Assembly (NCBI GenBank): GCA_963169175.1
Contig: CAUJFK010000035.1
Span: 1 to 7,194 of the forward strand
DNA: 7,194 nt
Reading direction: 5' to 3'
From: Acidobacteriota bacterium
GTDB taxonomy: Bacteria > Acidobacteriota > Blastocatellia > Pyrinomonadales > Pyrinomonadaceae
This document shows positions 1 to 6,042 of this stretch, piece after piece. The position numbers and the translations under genes were made by a program. Under the pieces are notes generated by a model that saw only the letters and a program-made list of their open reading frames with translations, searched no databases and was not told where the DNA came from. How positions within the stretch are numbered: the first letter of the stretch is position 1; every line of letters begins with the position of its first letter.

Positions 1-1212
1 ACACTGAACCCGCAATTTCCTACTAACCTCACCCTTCAATACACGCAGCCGCTGTTTCGCAACCGCAGCTTTGACGTTAACCGCCGCAACATTGAGATCG
101 CCCGCAAGAATCTGAGTTTGACCGATTCGCAGTTCCGCCAGCGGGCGATCGAGATAATCGCACAGGTCGAGCAGGCATACTGGAATCTCGCGTTCGCTTT
201 GCGAAACCTGCAGGTGCAGATAGATGCTGTAAAGCAGGCCCGAACGCAGCTTGAAAGCAATCAGCGTCAGGTTGCCAAGGGCGTACTTGCTCCAATAGAT
301 GTAGTTGCGGCTACGGCACAGATCACAACATTTGAACAGAATGTCTATTCGGCGCAGGAAGACGTAACGCGTGCGGAGAATAAGCTGAAAACGCTGCTTC
401 TCGCCGATCGGAAGGCGGATGAATGGAACCGTCCGGTAACGCCCGTATCGCCGATCACGCTGGAAGCTCCGCGTGTCGGGCTTGACGTGGCTGTCGCCGA
501 GGCGATGAAGAACCGCCCGGAACTTACACAGATCGAAGCCAGTGAAGATATCAACAAGATCAACGAGCGCTACTTTCGCGGCCAGACAAAACCGCAGATC
601 GATCTGGTCGCATCATATTCGGCACAGGGCCTGTCAGGAACTGAAACGCCCGCGGCGATCAATCCGAACACCGGCCTAAGCCGTGTTCCGCAAAATCTGG
701 TTGGCGGTTATTTTACTTCGCTCGGAAATTTGGCCGGACTTGATTATCCGACATATCGCGTTGGAGTTGCCGTCTTGCTTCCGTGGGGCAATACGACCGC
801 CAAGGCAAACCTTGGCCGGACACTTGTCGAGGGAACGCGGCTGGGTAATCTGCGTGCTCAGGCTGAACAGGTGATCGAGGCGGAAGTTCGGAATGCTCTC
901 CAGGCGTTGCGGTCGGCCGAAGCTCGGCTTGCATCCGCATTGGCGTCCCGTGCCGCCGCAGAGCAGCTGCTTTCAAGCGAACAGCGGCAGTTCGCGGCCG
1001 GTACAACAACGACCTTTCTCGTCCTCCAGCGGCAGACCGACCTGCTCGCAGCCCGCAGCCGCGAACTGCAGGCGCAGACCGATCTGAACCGCGCCATCTC
1101 TGAATTTCAACGTGCTACCGGCACGACTCTCTCGGCCAACAACGTAACCGTTTCGTCGAATGGCAGCCGAAACCTGTTCGTGAACCGAGGCCTGTCGCAG
1201 GCCTTTAAATGA
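1..1212 (+). CDS. TolC-family outer membrane efflux protein, 5' truncated by window edge
   Basis: The frame is open from base 1 to the TGA at 1210-1212, giving 403 residues with no start in the window; a TTG at 118 is internal, because the upstream 39 codons already read as family sequence (LTLQYTQPLFRNRSFDVNRR). This is an outer-membrane efflux protein (OEP family), the trimeric channel that joins an inner-membrane pump and a periplasmic adaptor to the exterior. The evidence is long amphipathic helices rich in Q, A, R and E, the QAYWNLAFA segment, the L-x-P-I-D-V turn (VLAPIDVVAATAQ), and a second, duplicated half whose end reads GTTTTFLVLQRQTDLLAARS, the usual return helix of this family. 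Roughly the first 100 residues, including the signal peptide, are missing. The substrate cannot be told, since no pump or adaptor gene is in view. Codon use looks like that of the downstream genes. Family call is secure; transport specificity is unknown. Confidence 0.93.
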   Translation, partial: TLNPQFPTNLTLQYTQPLFRNRSFDVNRRNIEIARKNLSLTDSQFRQRAIEIIAQVEQAYWNLAFALRNLQVQIDAVKQARTQLESNQRQVAKGVLAPIDVVAATAQITTFEQNVYSAQEDVTRAENKLKTLLLADRKADEWNRPVTPVSPITLEAPRVGLDVAVAEAMKNRPELTQIEASEDINKINERYFRGQTKPQIDLVASYSAQGLSGTETPAAINPNTGLSRVPQNLVGGYFTSLGNLAGLDYPTYRVGVAVLLPWGNTTAKANLGRTLVEGTRLGNLRAQAEQVIEAEVRNALQALRSAEARLASALASRAAAEQLLSSEQRQFAAGTTTTFLVLQRQTDLLAARSRELQAQTDLNRAISEFQRATGTTLSANNVTVSSNGSRNLFVNRGLSQAFK

Positions 1213-1404
1213 ACATGCATTTATCGACCTGCTTCCTCATCTTCTTCCTGTTCAGCCGTTAAAGATCAACCTTAGAATAGAAAGAAAATGAGGTACCATG
1301 AAATGAGATGATCACCTTCAGCTGATATCTACCAAGCTTGCCTTAAATCGTCTGATTGCTGCAGGATACTGCGGCGTTCCTGATATTTTACTTTAGGTTA
1401 ACGG

Positions 1405-1418
1405 CGCTTTGTAAAGCG
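1405..1418. promoter_or_regulatory. 14-bp palindrome, candidate operator
   Basis: CGCTTT, GT, AAAGCG is a perfect inverted repeat with 6-base arms and a 2-base centre. It ends two bases before the TTGGCA hexamer at 1421. The position suits a binding site for a dimeric regulator of the gene at 1505. The symmetry is seen; the operator role is inference. Confidence 0.3.
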
Positions 1419-1420
1419 AT

Positions 1421-1449
1421 TTGGCATTATATTTTCAATGGCTTACAGA
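1421..1449 (+). promoter_or_regulatory. Weak sigma-70-like promoter candidate for the 1505 gene
   Basis: TTGGCA (1421-1426, 5 of 6 matches to the -35 consensus) is followed after 17 bases by TACAGA (1444-1449, only 3 of 6 matches to the -10 consensus). A TATTAT at 1464-1469 is a better -10 but has no -35 at proper spacing. Either could start transcription of the 1505 gene with a leader of a few dozen bases. Confidence 0.22.
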
Positions 1450-1504
1450 TTGCGTTGATGGGGTATTATGTATGTCCGGCGGATTTTCGGCATGGGGTTG
1501 AAGT

Positions 1505-2116
1505 ATGGCTAAGCCTTTGGTCCTCTCGCTCGACGGGGAGGAATTTCCCGTAAAACTTGCAAAGATCGATCGTGAAAGGCTTTACGGTTCGGTAACGGTC
1601 GAGGCGTTCGATGAGCACGGCGATGAAGTATTTCTGCGTGTGCTTGCCTATGACGGAAAGACAATAATTGATAAGGGCGGGACGGCACTGGCGACCGTGA
1701 CCGAGCAGGGAGATTCTATACCGCGGAACCGGTTGATCGCGGTAAGTTCGGACGGCGAAGAACTTGAGCCAGTGCCATCGTCGTTCTCGGCCCCAAACCT
1801 ATTGGAGCGGGCAACGGTTGAGGATTATCTTTCACACACGGTAAAGAGCGTTTATGCCCTTGAGGCCGCGGAAGAGAGTGAACTGGACCATCTGCGTGAT
1901 TCGTTGTCCGACGGCCGTATCTATAAGTTTCCATTCAGCTATCGCGGCGGCCTCGAATATGACGGAGCGTTTCTGATCGGGAACAAGGAAGGTATTTTTA
2001 TGATCGTTGGCCAGCCTGCGGTGTTGAAGTTCCTGAAACTCGGCCAGGCGGTGGTGCTGGAGCCGACTGAAGAACAAGAGGTCGCGGCGGATGACCTGGA
2101 TTTTGATCTTTTGTAG
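1505..2116 (+). CDS. Uncharacterised 203-aa protein with acidic, hydrophobic-tipped C-terminus
   Basis: I do not recognise a named family. The ATG at 1505 is chosen because a purine-rich GGGG (1494-1497) lies 7 bases upstream and the protein starts cleanly (MAKPLVLSLDGEEF). There is no signal peptide or membrane segment, so it should be cytoplasmic. Visible regions: a charged, probably beta-rich first half with KIDRERLYG at 20-28 and DGKTIIDKGGTALATV at 50-65; a middle part with VPSSFSAP (90-97) and VEDYLSHTVKSVYALE (105-120); then FPFSYRGGLEYDGAFLIGN (142-160), which looks like a conserved core. The C-terminus is acidic and ends DDLDFDLL (196-203), reminiscent of the acidic protein-docking tip of SSB, though without its exact DDDIPF motif. 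It lies 169 bases upstream of the ligase/primase unit on the same strand, so a link to that unit is plausible but weaker than the links inside it. Confidence 0.8.
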   Translation: MAKPLVLSLDGEEFPVKLAKIDRERLYGSVTVEAFDEHGDEVFLRVLAYDGKTIIDKGGTALATVTEQGDSIPRNRLIAVSSDGEELEPVPSSFSAPNLLERATVEDYLSHTVKSVYALEAAEESELDHLRDSLSDGRIYKFPFSYRGGLEYDGAFLIGNKEGIFMIVGQPAVLKFLKLGQAVVLEPTEEQEVAADDLDFDLL

Positions 2117-2118
2117 TG

Positions 2119-2138
2119 GTAAGGCGTTACGCCCTTAC
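2119..2138. terminator. Hairpin just after the 1505 gene, weak terminator or REP-like
   Basis: GTAAGGCG (2119-2126), a TTA loop, and CGCCCTTAC (2130-2138) form an 8-bp stem with one bulged C, two bases after the TAG stop. The following TTGTATCTT is T-rich but not a true T-run. It could therefore be a weak intrinsic terminator, an mRNA-stabilising 3' hairpin or a REP-like element. Confidence 0.35.
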
Positions 2139-2163
2139 TTGTATCTTGACAATCGGCCGCGTG

Positions 2164-2225
2164 ACGAAAGACAGGACCACGAAATGCACCAAGTGAATAC
2201 ACGAAAGGTCACGAAGAATGAAGAA
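2164..2225 (+). repeat. CACGAA-type dispersed intergenic repeat
   Basis: ACGAA occurs four times here (2164, 2179, 2201, 2211), and the segment CCACGAA (2177-2183) is followed 22 bases later by CACGAA. The reverse complement of 6853-6881 has the same layout, with CCACGAA units spaced 22 bases apart and similar GCAC-containing spacer sequence. The stretch has no coding potential. I infer a member of a genome-wide dispersed repeat family. Confidence 0.5.
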
Positions 2226-2226
2226 C

Positions 2227-2247
2227 CCACCCGCTAACGCGAGGTGG
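2227..2247. repeat. REP-like hairpin
   Basis: CCACCCGC (2227-2234), a TAAC loop (2235-2238), then GCG, a bulged A and GGTGG (2239-2247) give an 8-bp GC-rich stem. It is followed by TACTGAC rather than a T-run, so it is not a standard terminator. It closes the repeat island 39 bases before the next start codon. A longer GTG-initiated reading of the next gene would begin inside this hairpin, which argues against that start. Confidence 0.45.
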
Positions 2248-2275
2248 TACTGACAAGAAGCGGGCTTCGGCAAGT

Positions 2276-2280
2276 AGGGG
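2276..2280 (+). promoter_or_regulatory. Ribosome binding site fixing the start at 2286
   Basis: AGGGG lies 5 bases before the ATG at 2286. The alternative in-frame GTG at 2244 would add 14 residues but sits in a hairpin and has no comparable site, so the shorter form is preferred. Confidence 0.6.
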
Positions 2281-2285
2281 TATAT

Positions 2286-3152
2286 ATGCCCATAAACATT
2301 AGTAACGAAAAGCAAAGAGACGCCGTTGTTGCGATGGAAGGCGTACGGCCGAAACGTGATGTTCGATATGTTGATGAGGACATGAACGCGGTTTTCAACC
2401 GCCGCCTATTGAAAACGGACGTGTCGCACGAACTTCCTGAGCTGATGAAAAAGCTGCCGAACTTTGAAGATATCTCAGAGGCCCTGGTGGACGCTGATCC
2501 GGAGATAGACACTGAAAATTTTGGGATGTTTTTGACCGAGACCTCACGTGTTTACGTGGGCGACGGCGGAATAGTCCATTCGGTGGAGGAGTTCGAAGTT
2601 GTAACGAATCCGGACGGAACTGAACGCGAACGCAGGCCGCGAAAGAAGGAACCGCAAAATATCAATACAGACGTTCCGCTTAAGTGGACCGGCAAATTTA
2701 TTAAAAAACCTGATGCAGTTAAGCGCTTTGTTTTTGCGGGCAAGAAGCAGCTTGCGCATATCAATGGACTGACGTTCGATTTTCTATATGAGATAGCTAA
2801 GAAGCTGCATGAAGAAGATTCGCTTCTCCTTCTGCGCGCCGGCGAGCATCGTGACCGGCCGCTGGTAATGAACCGCGGCGGCAAGCCGTACAACGCATTT
2901 CTTGAAGGCCGGATCGAGGGCGATTCATATTGTCTGATCCTGCACCTCTCCAATATGGAACTGAAGAGGCCGGCACCGATCGAGGATGATCGTATGCCGG
3001 CAACGGCGAAAAGAAAAGCCTCGGCAGAGCCGGAAGACAAAAAGAAACTGACGCGGGCAAAGCCTGCTGTGACGGAACACGATGTCGCGGACGCCGAACC
3101 TAAGAAGATCAAGGCCGCAAAGAAAAAAGCCGATACGAAAACGAGGAAATAA
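2286..3152 (+). CDS. Uncharacterised 288-aa protein with lysine-rich tail, first gene of the ligase/primase unit
   Basis: I do not recognise a family. The product looks cytoplasmic, with no signal peptide or membrane helix. Residues 1-125 are charged and acidic in places (PEIDTENFG at 72-80), with YVGDGGIVHSVEEFEVV at 90-106, and end in a basic RERRPRKK linker (114-121). Residues 126-228 look like a compact domain: FVFAGKKQLAHINGLTFDFLYEIAKKLHEED (148-178), LLLLRAGEHRDRPLVMNRGGKPYNAFLEGRI (180-210) and CLILHLSNMELKRP (216-229). Residues 236-288 form a low-complexity tail rich in Lys, Ala and Arg, ending KKADTKTRK, typical of nonspecific nucleic-acid binding and comparable in style to the C-terminal extensions of bacterial Ku and H1-like proteins. 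Its TAA stop overlaps the ligase ATG by one base (TAATG), so the two are translationally coupled. I infer a DNA-binding partner of the ligase; the enzymatic role, if any, is unknown. Confidence 0.85.
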   Translation: MPINISNEKQRDAVVAMEGVRPKRDVRYVDEDMNAVFNRRLLKTDVSHELPELMKKLPNFEDISEALVDADPEIDTENFGMFLTETSRVYVGDGGIVHSVEEFEVVTNPDGTERERRPRKKEPQNINTDVPLKWTGKFIKKPDAVKRFVFAGKKQLAHINGLTFDFLYEIAKKLHEEDSLLLLRAGEHRDRPLVMNRGGKPYNAFLEGRIEGDSYCLILHLSNMELKRPAPIEDDRMPATAKRKASAEPEDKKKLTRAKPAVTEHDVADAEPKKIKAAKKKADTKTRK

Positions 3153-4609
3153 TGAATCTCGATTACGACGAATCAAGATTCTCCCGCAAGAAAGGCGATT
3201 ATTTTATCGGCCCCGCGACGGCGCTGTTTGACGCGACGCTCTATCCAAAAACGCTTGATTACAAACGTCGCCTGAGCGGACAGATGCGTCCGCTGTCGGG
3301 CGAGGATATTTTTCGCATTCCCAAGACGACTGGCTATTTCGGAACACGCAAATACGACGGCGAATTTGCGCTGCTCGCCTTTGATGGCAAGGAGATAATT
3401 TCAGTAAACCCCGGCGGAACGGTGCGTGGCGGGCTGCCGTGTTTTGATGAAGTGGCAAAGCTGCTGGCCAAGGCAAAGGTGAAAAACTGCCTTCTTGCGG
3501 CTGAGATCTATTCGACAACAAAGGCGGAGCAGCGACACCGGATATATCAGGTCGTAAAACTGCTGCGGTCGCCGGCGTCGGAGGCCGAATTAAAAAAGCT
3601 CGGCCTGGCGGTCTTTGACATAATCGAACTTGACGGACAGCCGGTTGAATCTGTGGCCGATGTTTATAGGCTGCTCGATAAATGGCTCGACGGCGGCAAG
3701 CTGGTGCATGCCGCGGAACATAAGATACTGAAGGACCTTGATGCCGTATCCGAGCTTTTTGCCGAATGGGTGATCGGTGAAGGCTCAGAGGGGCTTGTTG
3801 TCAGACACGATCAGGCAGGGTGGTTCAAGATCAAGGTCCGCCACAACCTTGATGCCGCGATCGTCGGTTTTTCTGAGGGGGCTGAGGACCGCAAAGGGCT
3901 ATTGCATGATCTGCTTGTTGCCGTGATGCGGGACGACGGAACGTTTCACGAGTTTGCCCGTGTCGGCGGCGGATTTACCGAAGAGGACCGCCGTACGCTT
4001 GCTGATAATCTGCGGCGGCGGATCGTACCTTCGGATTATGTGGCTGTAAATAACGACTACGTTGCGTATGAAATGATCGAGCCCGGGCCGGTGATCGAGA
4101 TATCGTGCCTTGACCTTATTTCAGAATCTTCGAAGGGCGACCCGATCAATAAGATGGTGCTCGATTGGGACGGCAAGGCCTATTCGGCACTTGCGCGAAT
4201 GCCGCTTGCGAGCGTCATTTCGCCGCAATTCGTCCGCATCCGCGACGACAAAGAAGCAAATCCGCAGGACGTTAATATTCGGCAGGTCAGCGAACTTGTC
4301 CAGGTTCCCGACACCGACAAATCGGCGCATGAATCGGTCGCGCCGCCAAGCGAAATTCTGGAGCGCGTCGTTTATACCAAGGTGATGAAGGGCCAGCAGA
4401 TGGTCCGCAAACTCCTGCTTTGGAAAACGAATAAGGAAGACACAATGGATTTCCCGGGATATGTTGTCTATCTGACCGACTTCAGCCCGAACCGCCAGAA
4501 CCCGCTCGAACGCGATATGCGCATCTCGAACAACGAACGCTCGGCGCGACGGATGTTCGATCAATTCGCCGAGGACAACTTTGTAGGAGGTTGGGAGCTC
4601 GTCTCCTGA
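3152..4609 (+). CDS. ATP-dependent DNA ligase with extra C-terminal domain
   Basis: This 485-aa protein has the nucleotidyltransferase plus OB-fold core of ATP-dependent polynucleotide ligases, which adenylate a lysine and seal 5'-phosphate/3'-OH nicks. Motif I is K67-Y-D-G70, K67 being the presumed AMP-accepting lysine. E118 (LLAAEIY) and F155-D156 (VFDII) fit the central motifs, EGLVVR (213-218) fits motif IV, and WFKIK (224-228, K226 and K228) fits motif V. An OB-fold-like region follows: AIVGF, then FARVGGGFTEEDRR at 268-280, and a VRIRDDK segment (361-367) like the usual ligase C-terminal end. It lacks the large N-terminal DNA-binding domain of replicative-type ligases. Residues about 401-485 are an added module (WKTNKED, YVVYLTDFSPNRQNPLER) that I cannot assign. 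Motif I reads KYDGEF where most DNA ligases have Arg in the last place. The start overlaps the upstream stop, with GAGG (3143-3146) 5 bases before the ATG. An RNA ligase is a less likely reading. Confidence 0.9.
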   Translation: MNLDYDESRFSRKKGDYFIGPATALFDATLYPKTLDYKRRLSGQMRPLSGEDIFRIPKTTGYFGTRKYDGEFALLAFDGKEIISVNPGGTVRGGLPCFDEVAKLLAKAKVKNCLLAAEIYSTTKAEQRHRIYQVVKLLRSPASEAELKKLGLAVFDIIELDGQPVESVADVYRLLDKWLDGGKLVHAAEHKILKDLDAVSELFAEWVIGEGSEGLVVRHDQAGWFKIKVRHNLDAAIVGFSEGAEDRKGLLHDLLVAVMRDDGTFHEFARVGGGFTEEDRRTLADNLRRRIVPSDYVAVNNDYVAYEMIEPGPVIEISCLDLISESSKGDPINKMVLDWDGKAYSALARMPLASVISPQFVRIRDDKEANPQDVNIRQVSELVQVPDTDKSAHESVAPPSEILERVVYTKVMKGQQMVRKLLLWKTNKEDTMDFPGYVVYLTDFSPNRQNPLERDMRISNNERSARRMFDQFAEDNFVGGWELVS

Positions 4610-4613
4610 AGTT
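4585..4613 (+). promoter_or_regulatory. Distant Shine-Dalgarno with intervening hairpin before the primase gene
   Basis: A perfect AGGAGG (4585-4590) lies inside the ligase 3' end, 23 bases before the ATG at 4614, much farther than usual. GGAG (4594-4597) can pair with CTCC (4603-4606), with a G-U pair outside; folding 4593-4607 away leaves 8 bases between site and start. A competing pairing of AGGAG (4585-4589) with CTCCT (4603-4607) would instead hide the site until a ribosome terminates at 4609. No in-frame start codon lies nearer to the AGGAGG. Confidence 0.35.
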
Positions 4614-5939
4614 ATGGCCGCACCATTCAGCGAATTTGTCGGGAACAAACGGCTTCTGTGGATAGCGCAGGAGTGGGACAAGTATGCGGACGAGTTGGCC
4701 GAGTGGGCGATGGAACACCTTGTCAACCGCCGTGATGTTTGGGGCCAATATACGGTGCGTGAGGGCGAGGTCGGTTTTGTGACGCTGCCCATTCCTGAAC
4801 GCCGCGGGACCGGTTCGGACATGGTCACAATGCAAAAGCTGCGGCGCCATTTTTCAGGCCGGGCAGCGTCGCATCTGATAAGCCTGCATTCGATAAGCGA
4901 TCATGAAACGTGCAAATGGTTTGCCATCGACATCGATCTGCACGATCCAACGGTGATGAATGCGGATGAGCTTGCGGCGAATAACCTTGCGGCTGCGTTG
5001 GGGTGGGCAAGGCGGCTGAGGGAGCAGCTTTTCGACCCGTGCGTCATCGACACAAACGGCCGCGGCGGTTTTCACCTGGTTGTTCTGCTGGACAAGGAGT
5101 ATCCGCTTGCGGATGTTTACGATTTTGTCTCAGACCTGCGTTCGGACTACGAAAAATACGACCTGCCGCGCAAACCTGAGATCTTTCCGCCGCGCAGGGA
5201 AGTGGTCGAGGGCAGCCTGCCGTATCCGCTCCGTGTACCGGGCCGTCATCATACGTTTCCGCACTATTCCAGGGTTTGGAATTTTGACGGCATGGGCGAG
5301 AACGATTGGCTGGAAGGAGCCGAAGCTATCGAGGCGATCCTTGCGCTGCGGCCTGCCGAACTGAGAGTTTCACTGTCGGTAAGAAAAATCGCGCGGACCT
5401 TGATCAAGAAAAAGCAGGAAGTAAAACGTAAACCAAAAGTTTGTGTCGACCTCGACGGTGTATTGGCAAAATATGAAAGCTGGCGCGGGCCCGATCAGAT
5501 CGGGCCGCCGCTCCCCGGCGCGATGGAGTTCATGGTGTCGCTCGCGCAGATCGCGGACATCATTATATTTACCACCCGCTGTTCATCGGATCACTTCGGC
5601 GATCATTCGACTCTTGTCTCACCCGGCCGGTTGAAGATACGTGTAATCGACTGGTTGGAGAAATACAATTTTCCTTACTCTGACGTTTACGTTGGGCAGG
5701 GAAAGCCGCATGCACTGGCATTTATCGACGATCGTGCCGTAAACTGCAGCCCTCAAAAGGATCCGGACGCATTTACGAAAGCACTTGCTGACGCGCGTGC
5801 CTTGATCAGCCCGCGTTCGGCAAAAGAGACACGGGATCGCGGAAAGGTCGCCCGTGACGCCGCGGCCGAGAAGCTGCGCGGCCCGAAGGCAAAGCGGCCC
5901 CGGCCTGCCGCACCCGATCGTGTTCCGGCAAAGCGTTGA
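4614..5939 (+). CDS. Archaeo-eukaryotic primase (PrimPol-like) fused to HAD phosphatase-like domain
   Basis: This 441-aa protein has two recognisable parts. Residues about 85-245 form an AEP-superfamily catalytic domain, as in PrimPols, LigD polymerase domains and TOTE-type primases: motif I is D106-I-D108 in WFAIDIDLH, motif II is GRGGFHL with H154, and EIFPP (E189) is the likely third metal ligand, followed by PLRVPGRHH (205-213). Such domains make or extend nucleic acid primers and fill gaps. Residues about 273-398 form a HAD-superfamily domain: D279-L-D281-G (motif I nucleophile and acid/base), IIIFTTR (T320/T321, motif II), K364 (motif III) and FIDDR with D372/D373 (motif IV); the layout recalls small HAD phosphatases with a PPLPGA segment. 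All HAD catalytic residues look intact. The last 40 residues are basic and low-complexity. The N-terminal 80 residues are unassigned. It starts 4 bases after the ligase stop. I infer end-filling plus end-dephosphorylation in one polypeptide; primer synthesis or nucleotide hydrolysis are alternatives. Confidence 0.88.
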   Translation: MAAPFSEFVGNKRLLWIAQEWDKYADELAEWAMEHLVNRRDVWGQYTVREGEVGFVTLPIPERRGTGSDMVTMQKLRRHFSGRAASHLISLHSISDHETCKWFAIDIDLHDPTVMNADELAANNLAAALGWARRLREQLFDPCVIDTNGRGGFHLVVLLDKEYPLADVYDFVSDLRSDYEKYDLPRKPEIFPPRREVVEGSLPYPLRVPGRHHTFPHYSRVWNFDGMGENDWLEGAEAIEAILALRPAELRVSLSVRKIARTLIKKKQEVKRKPKVCVDLDGVLAKYESWRGPDQIGPPLPGAMEFMVSLAQIADIIIFTTRCSSDHFGDHSTLVSPGRLKIRVIDWLEKYNFPYSDVYVGQGKPHALAFIDDRAVNCSPQKDPDAFTKALADARALISPRSAKETRDRGKVARDAAAEKLRGPKAKRPRPAAPDRVPAKR

Positions 5940-6042
5940 TAGCTAAGCTTTTGTCATAGATCGCGTAGCTTCGGCCTCAACAAATCAGATCCCGCACAAA
6001 TACGTTTATTCTTAAGATCCGGGGGAATACCCTGAAAATCCG

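Larger units (their letters stand above)
1213..1504. other. Gene-free intergenic region
   Basis: These 292 bases are visibly more AT-rich than the flanking genes and hold no convincing gene. They contain a 14-bp perfect palindrome at 1405-1418, a weak promoter candidate just downstream, and a short hairpin at 1361-1372 (GCAG, GATA loop, CTGC). I see no GC-rich stem followed by a T-run, so no clear intrinsic terminator for the efflux gene. Confidence 0.6.

Noticed and set aside
1209..1262. 17-aa hydrophobic micro-ORF overlapping the efflux gene stop (ATGA)
   Set aside because: The overlap and hydrophobic composition are suggestive, but it is too short, has no ribosome site and could easily arise by chance.
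2146..2174. Perfect TTGACA (2146-2151) as a -35 for the ligase unit
   Set aside because: No acceptable -10 follows at 16-18 bases (the sequence there reads AAGACAGG), and the hexamer lies within the repeat island.
2244..2285. GTG start adding 14 residues to the first gene of the ligase unit
   Set aside because: It begins inside the REP-like hairpin without a Shine-Dalgarno sequence, whereas the ATG at 2286 has AGGGG at ideal spacing.
2552..3112. 186-aa open frame on the minus strand, Ser/Arg-rich
   Set aside because: Its Ser/Cys/Arg-rich composition is what the complement of a Lys/Glu/Ala-rich gene gives. The + strand frame has a good ribosome site and is coupled to the ligase.
4121..4828. 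235-aa open frame on the minus strand
   Set aside because: It lies opposite the ligase 3' end and the primase 5' end, both of which carry clear family motifs. The minus-strand product has no recognisable motif or start signal; a long antisense frame is common in GC-rich codons.
1505..5939. A Ku gene in the cassette
   Set aside because: I looked for Ku-like sequence in the two unrecognised proteins and saw none; only the Lys-rich tail of the 288-aa protein resembles a Ku extension, which is not evidence of homology.
5940..6000. Terminator after the primase gene
   Set aside because: AAGCT (5945-5949) and AGCTT (5967-5971) can pair, but the arms are short, the loop is long and no T-run follows.
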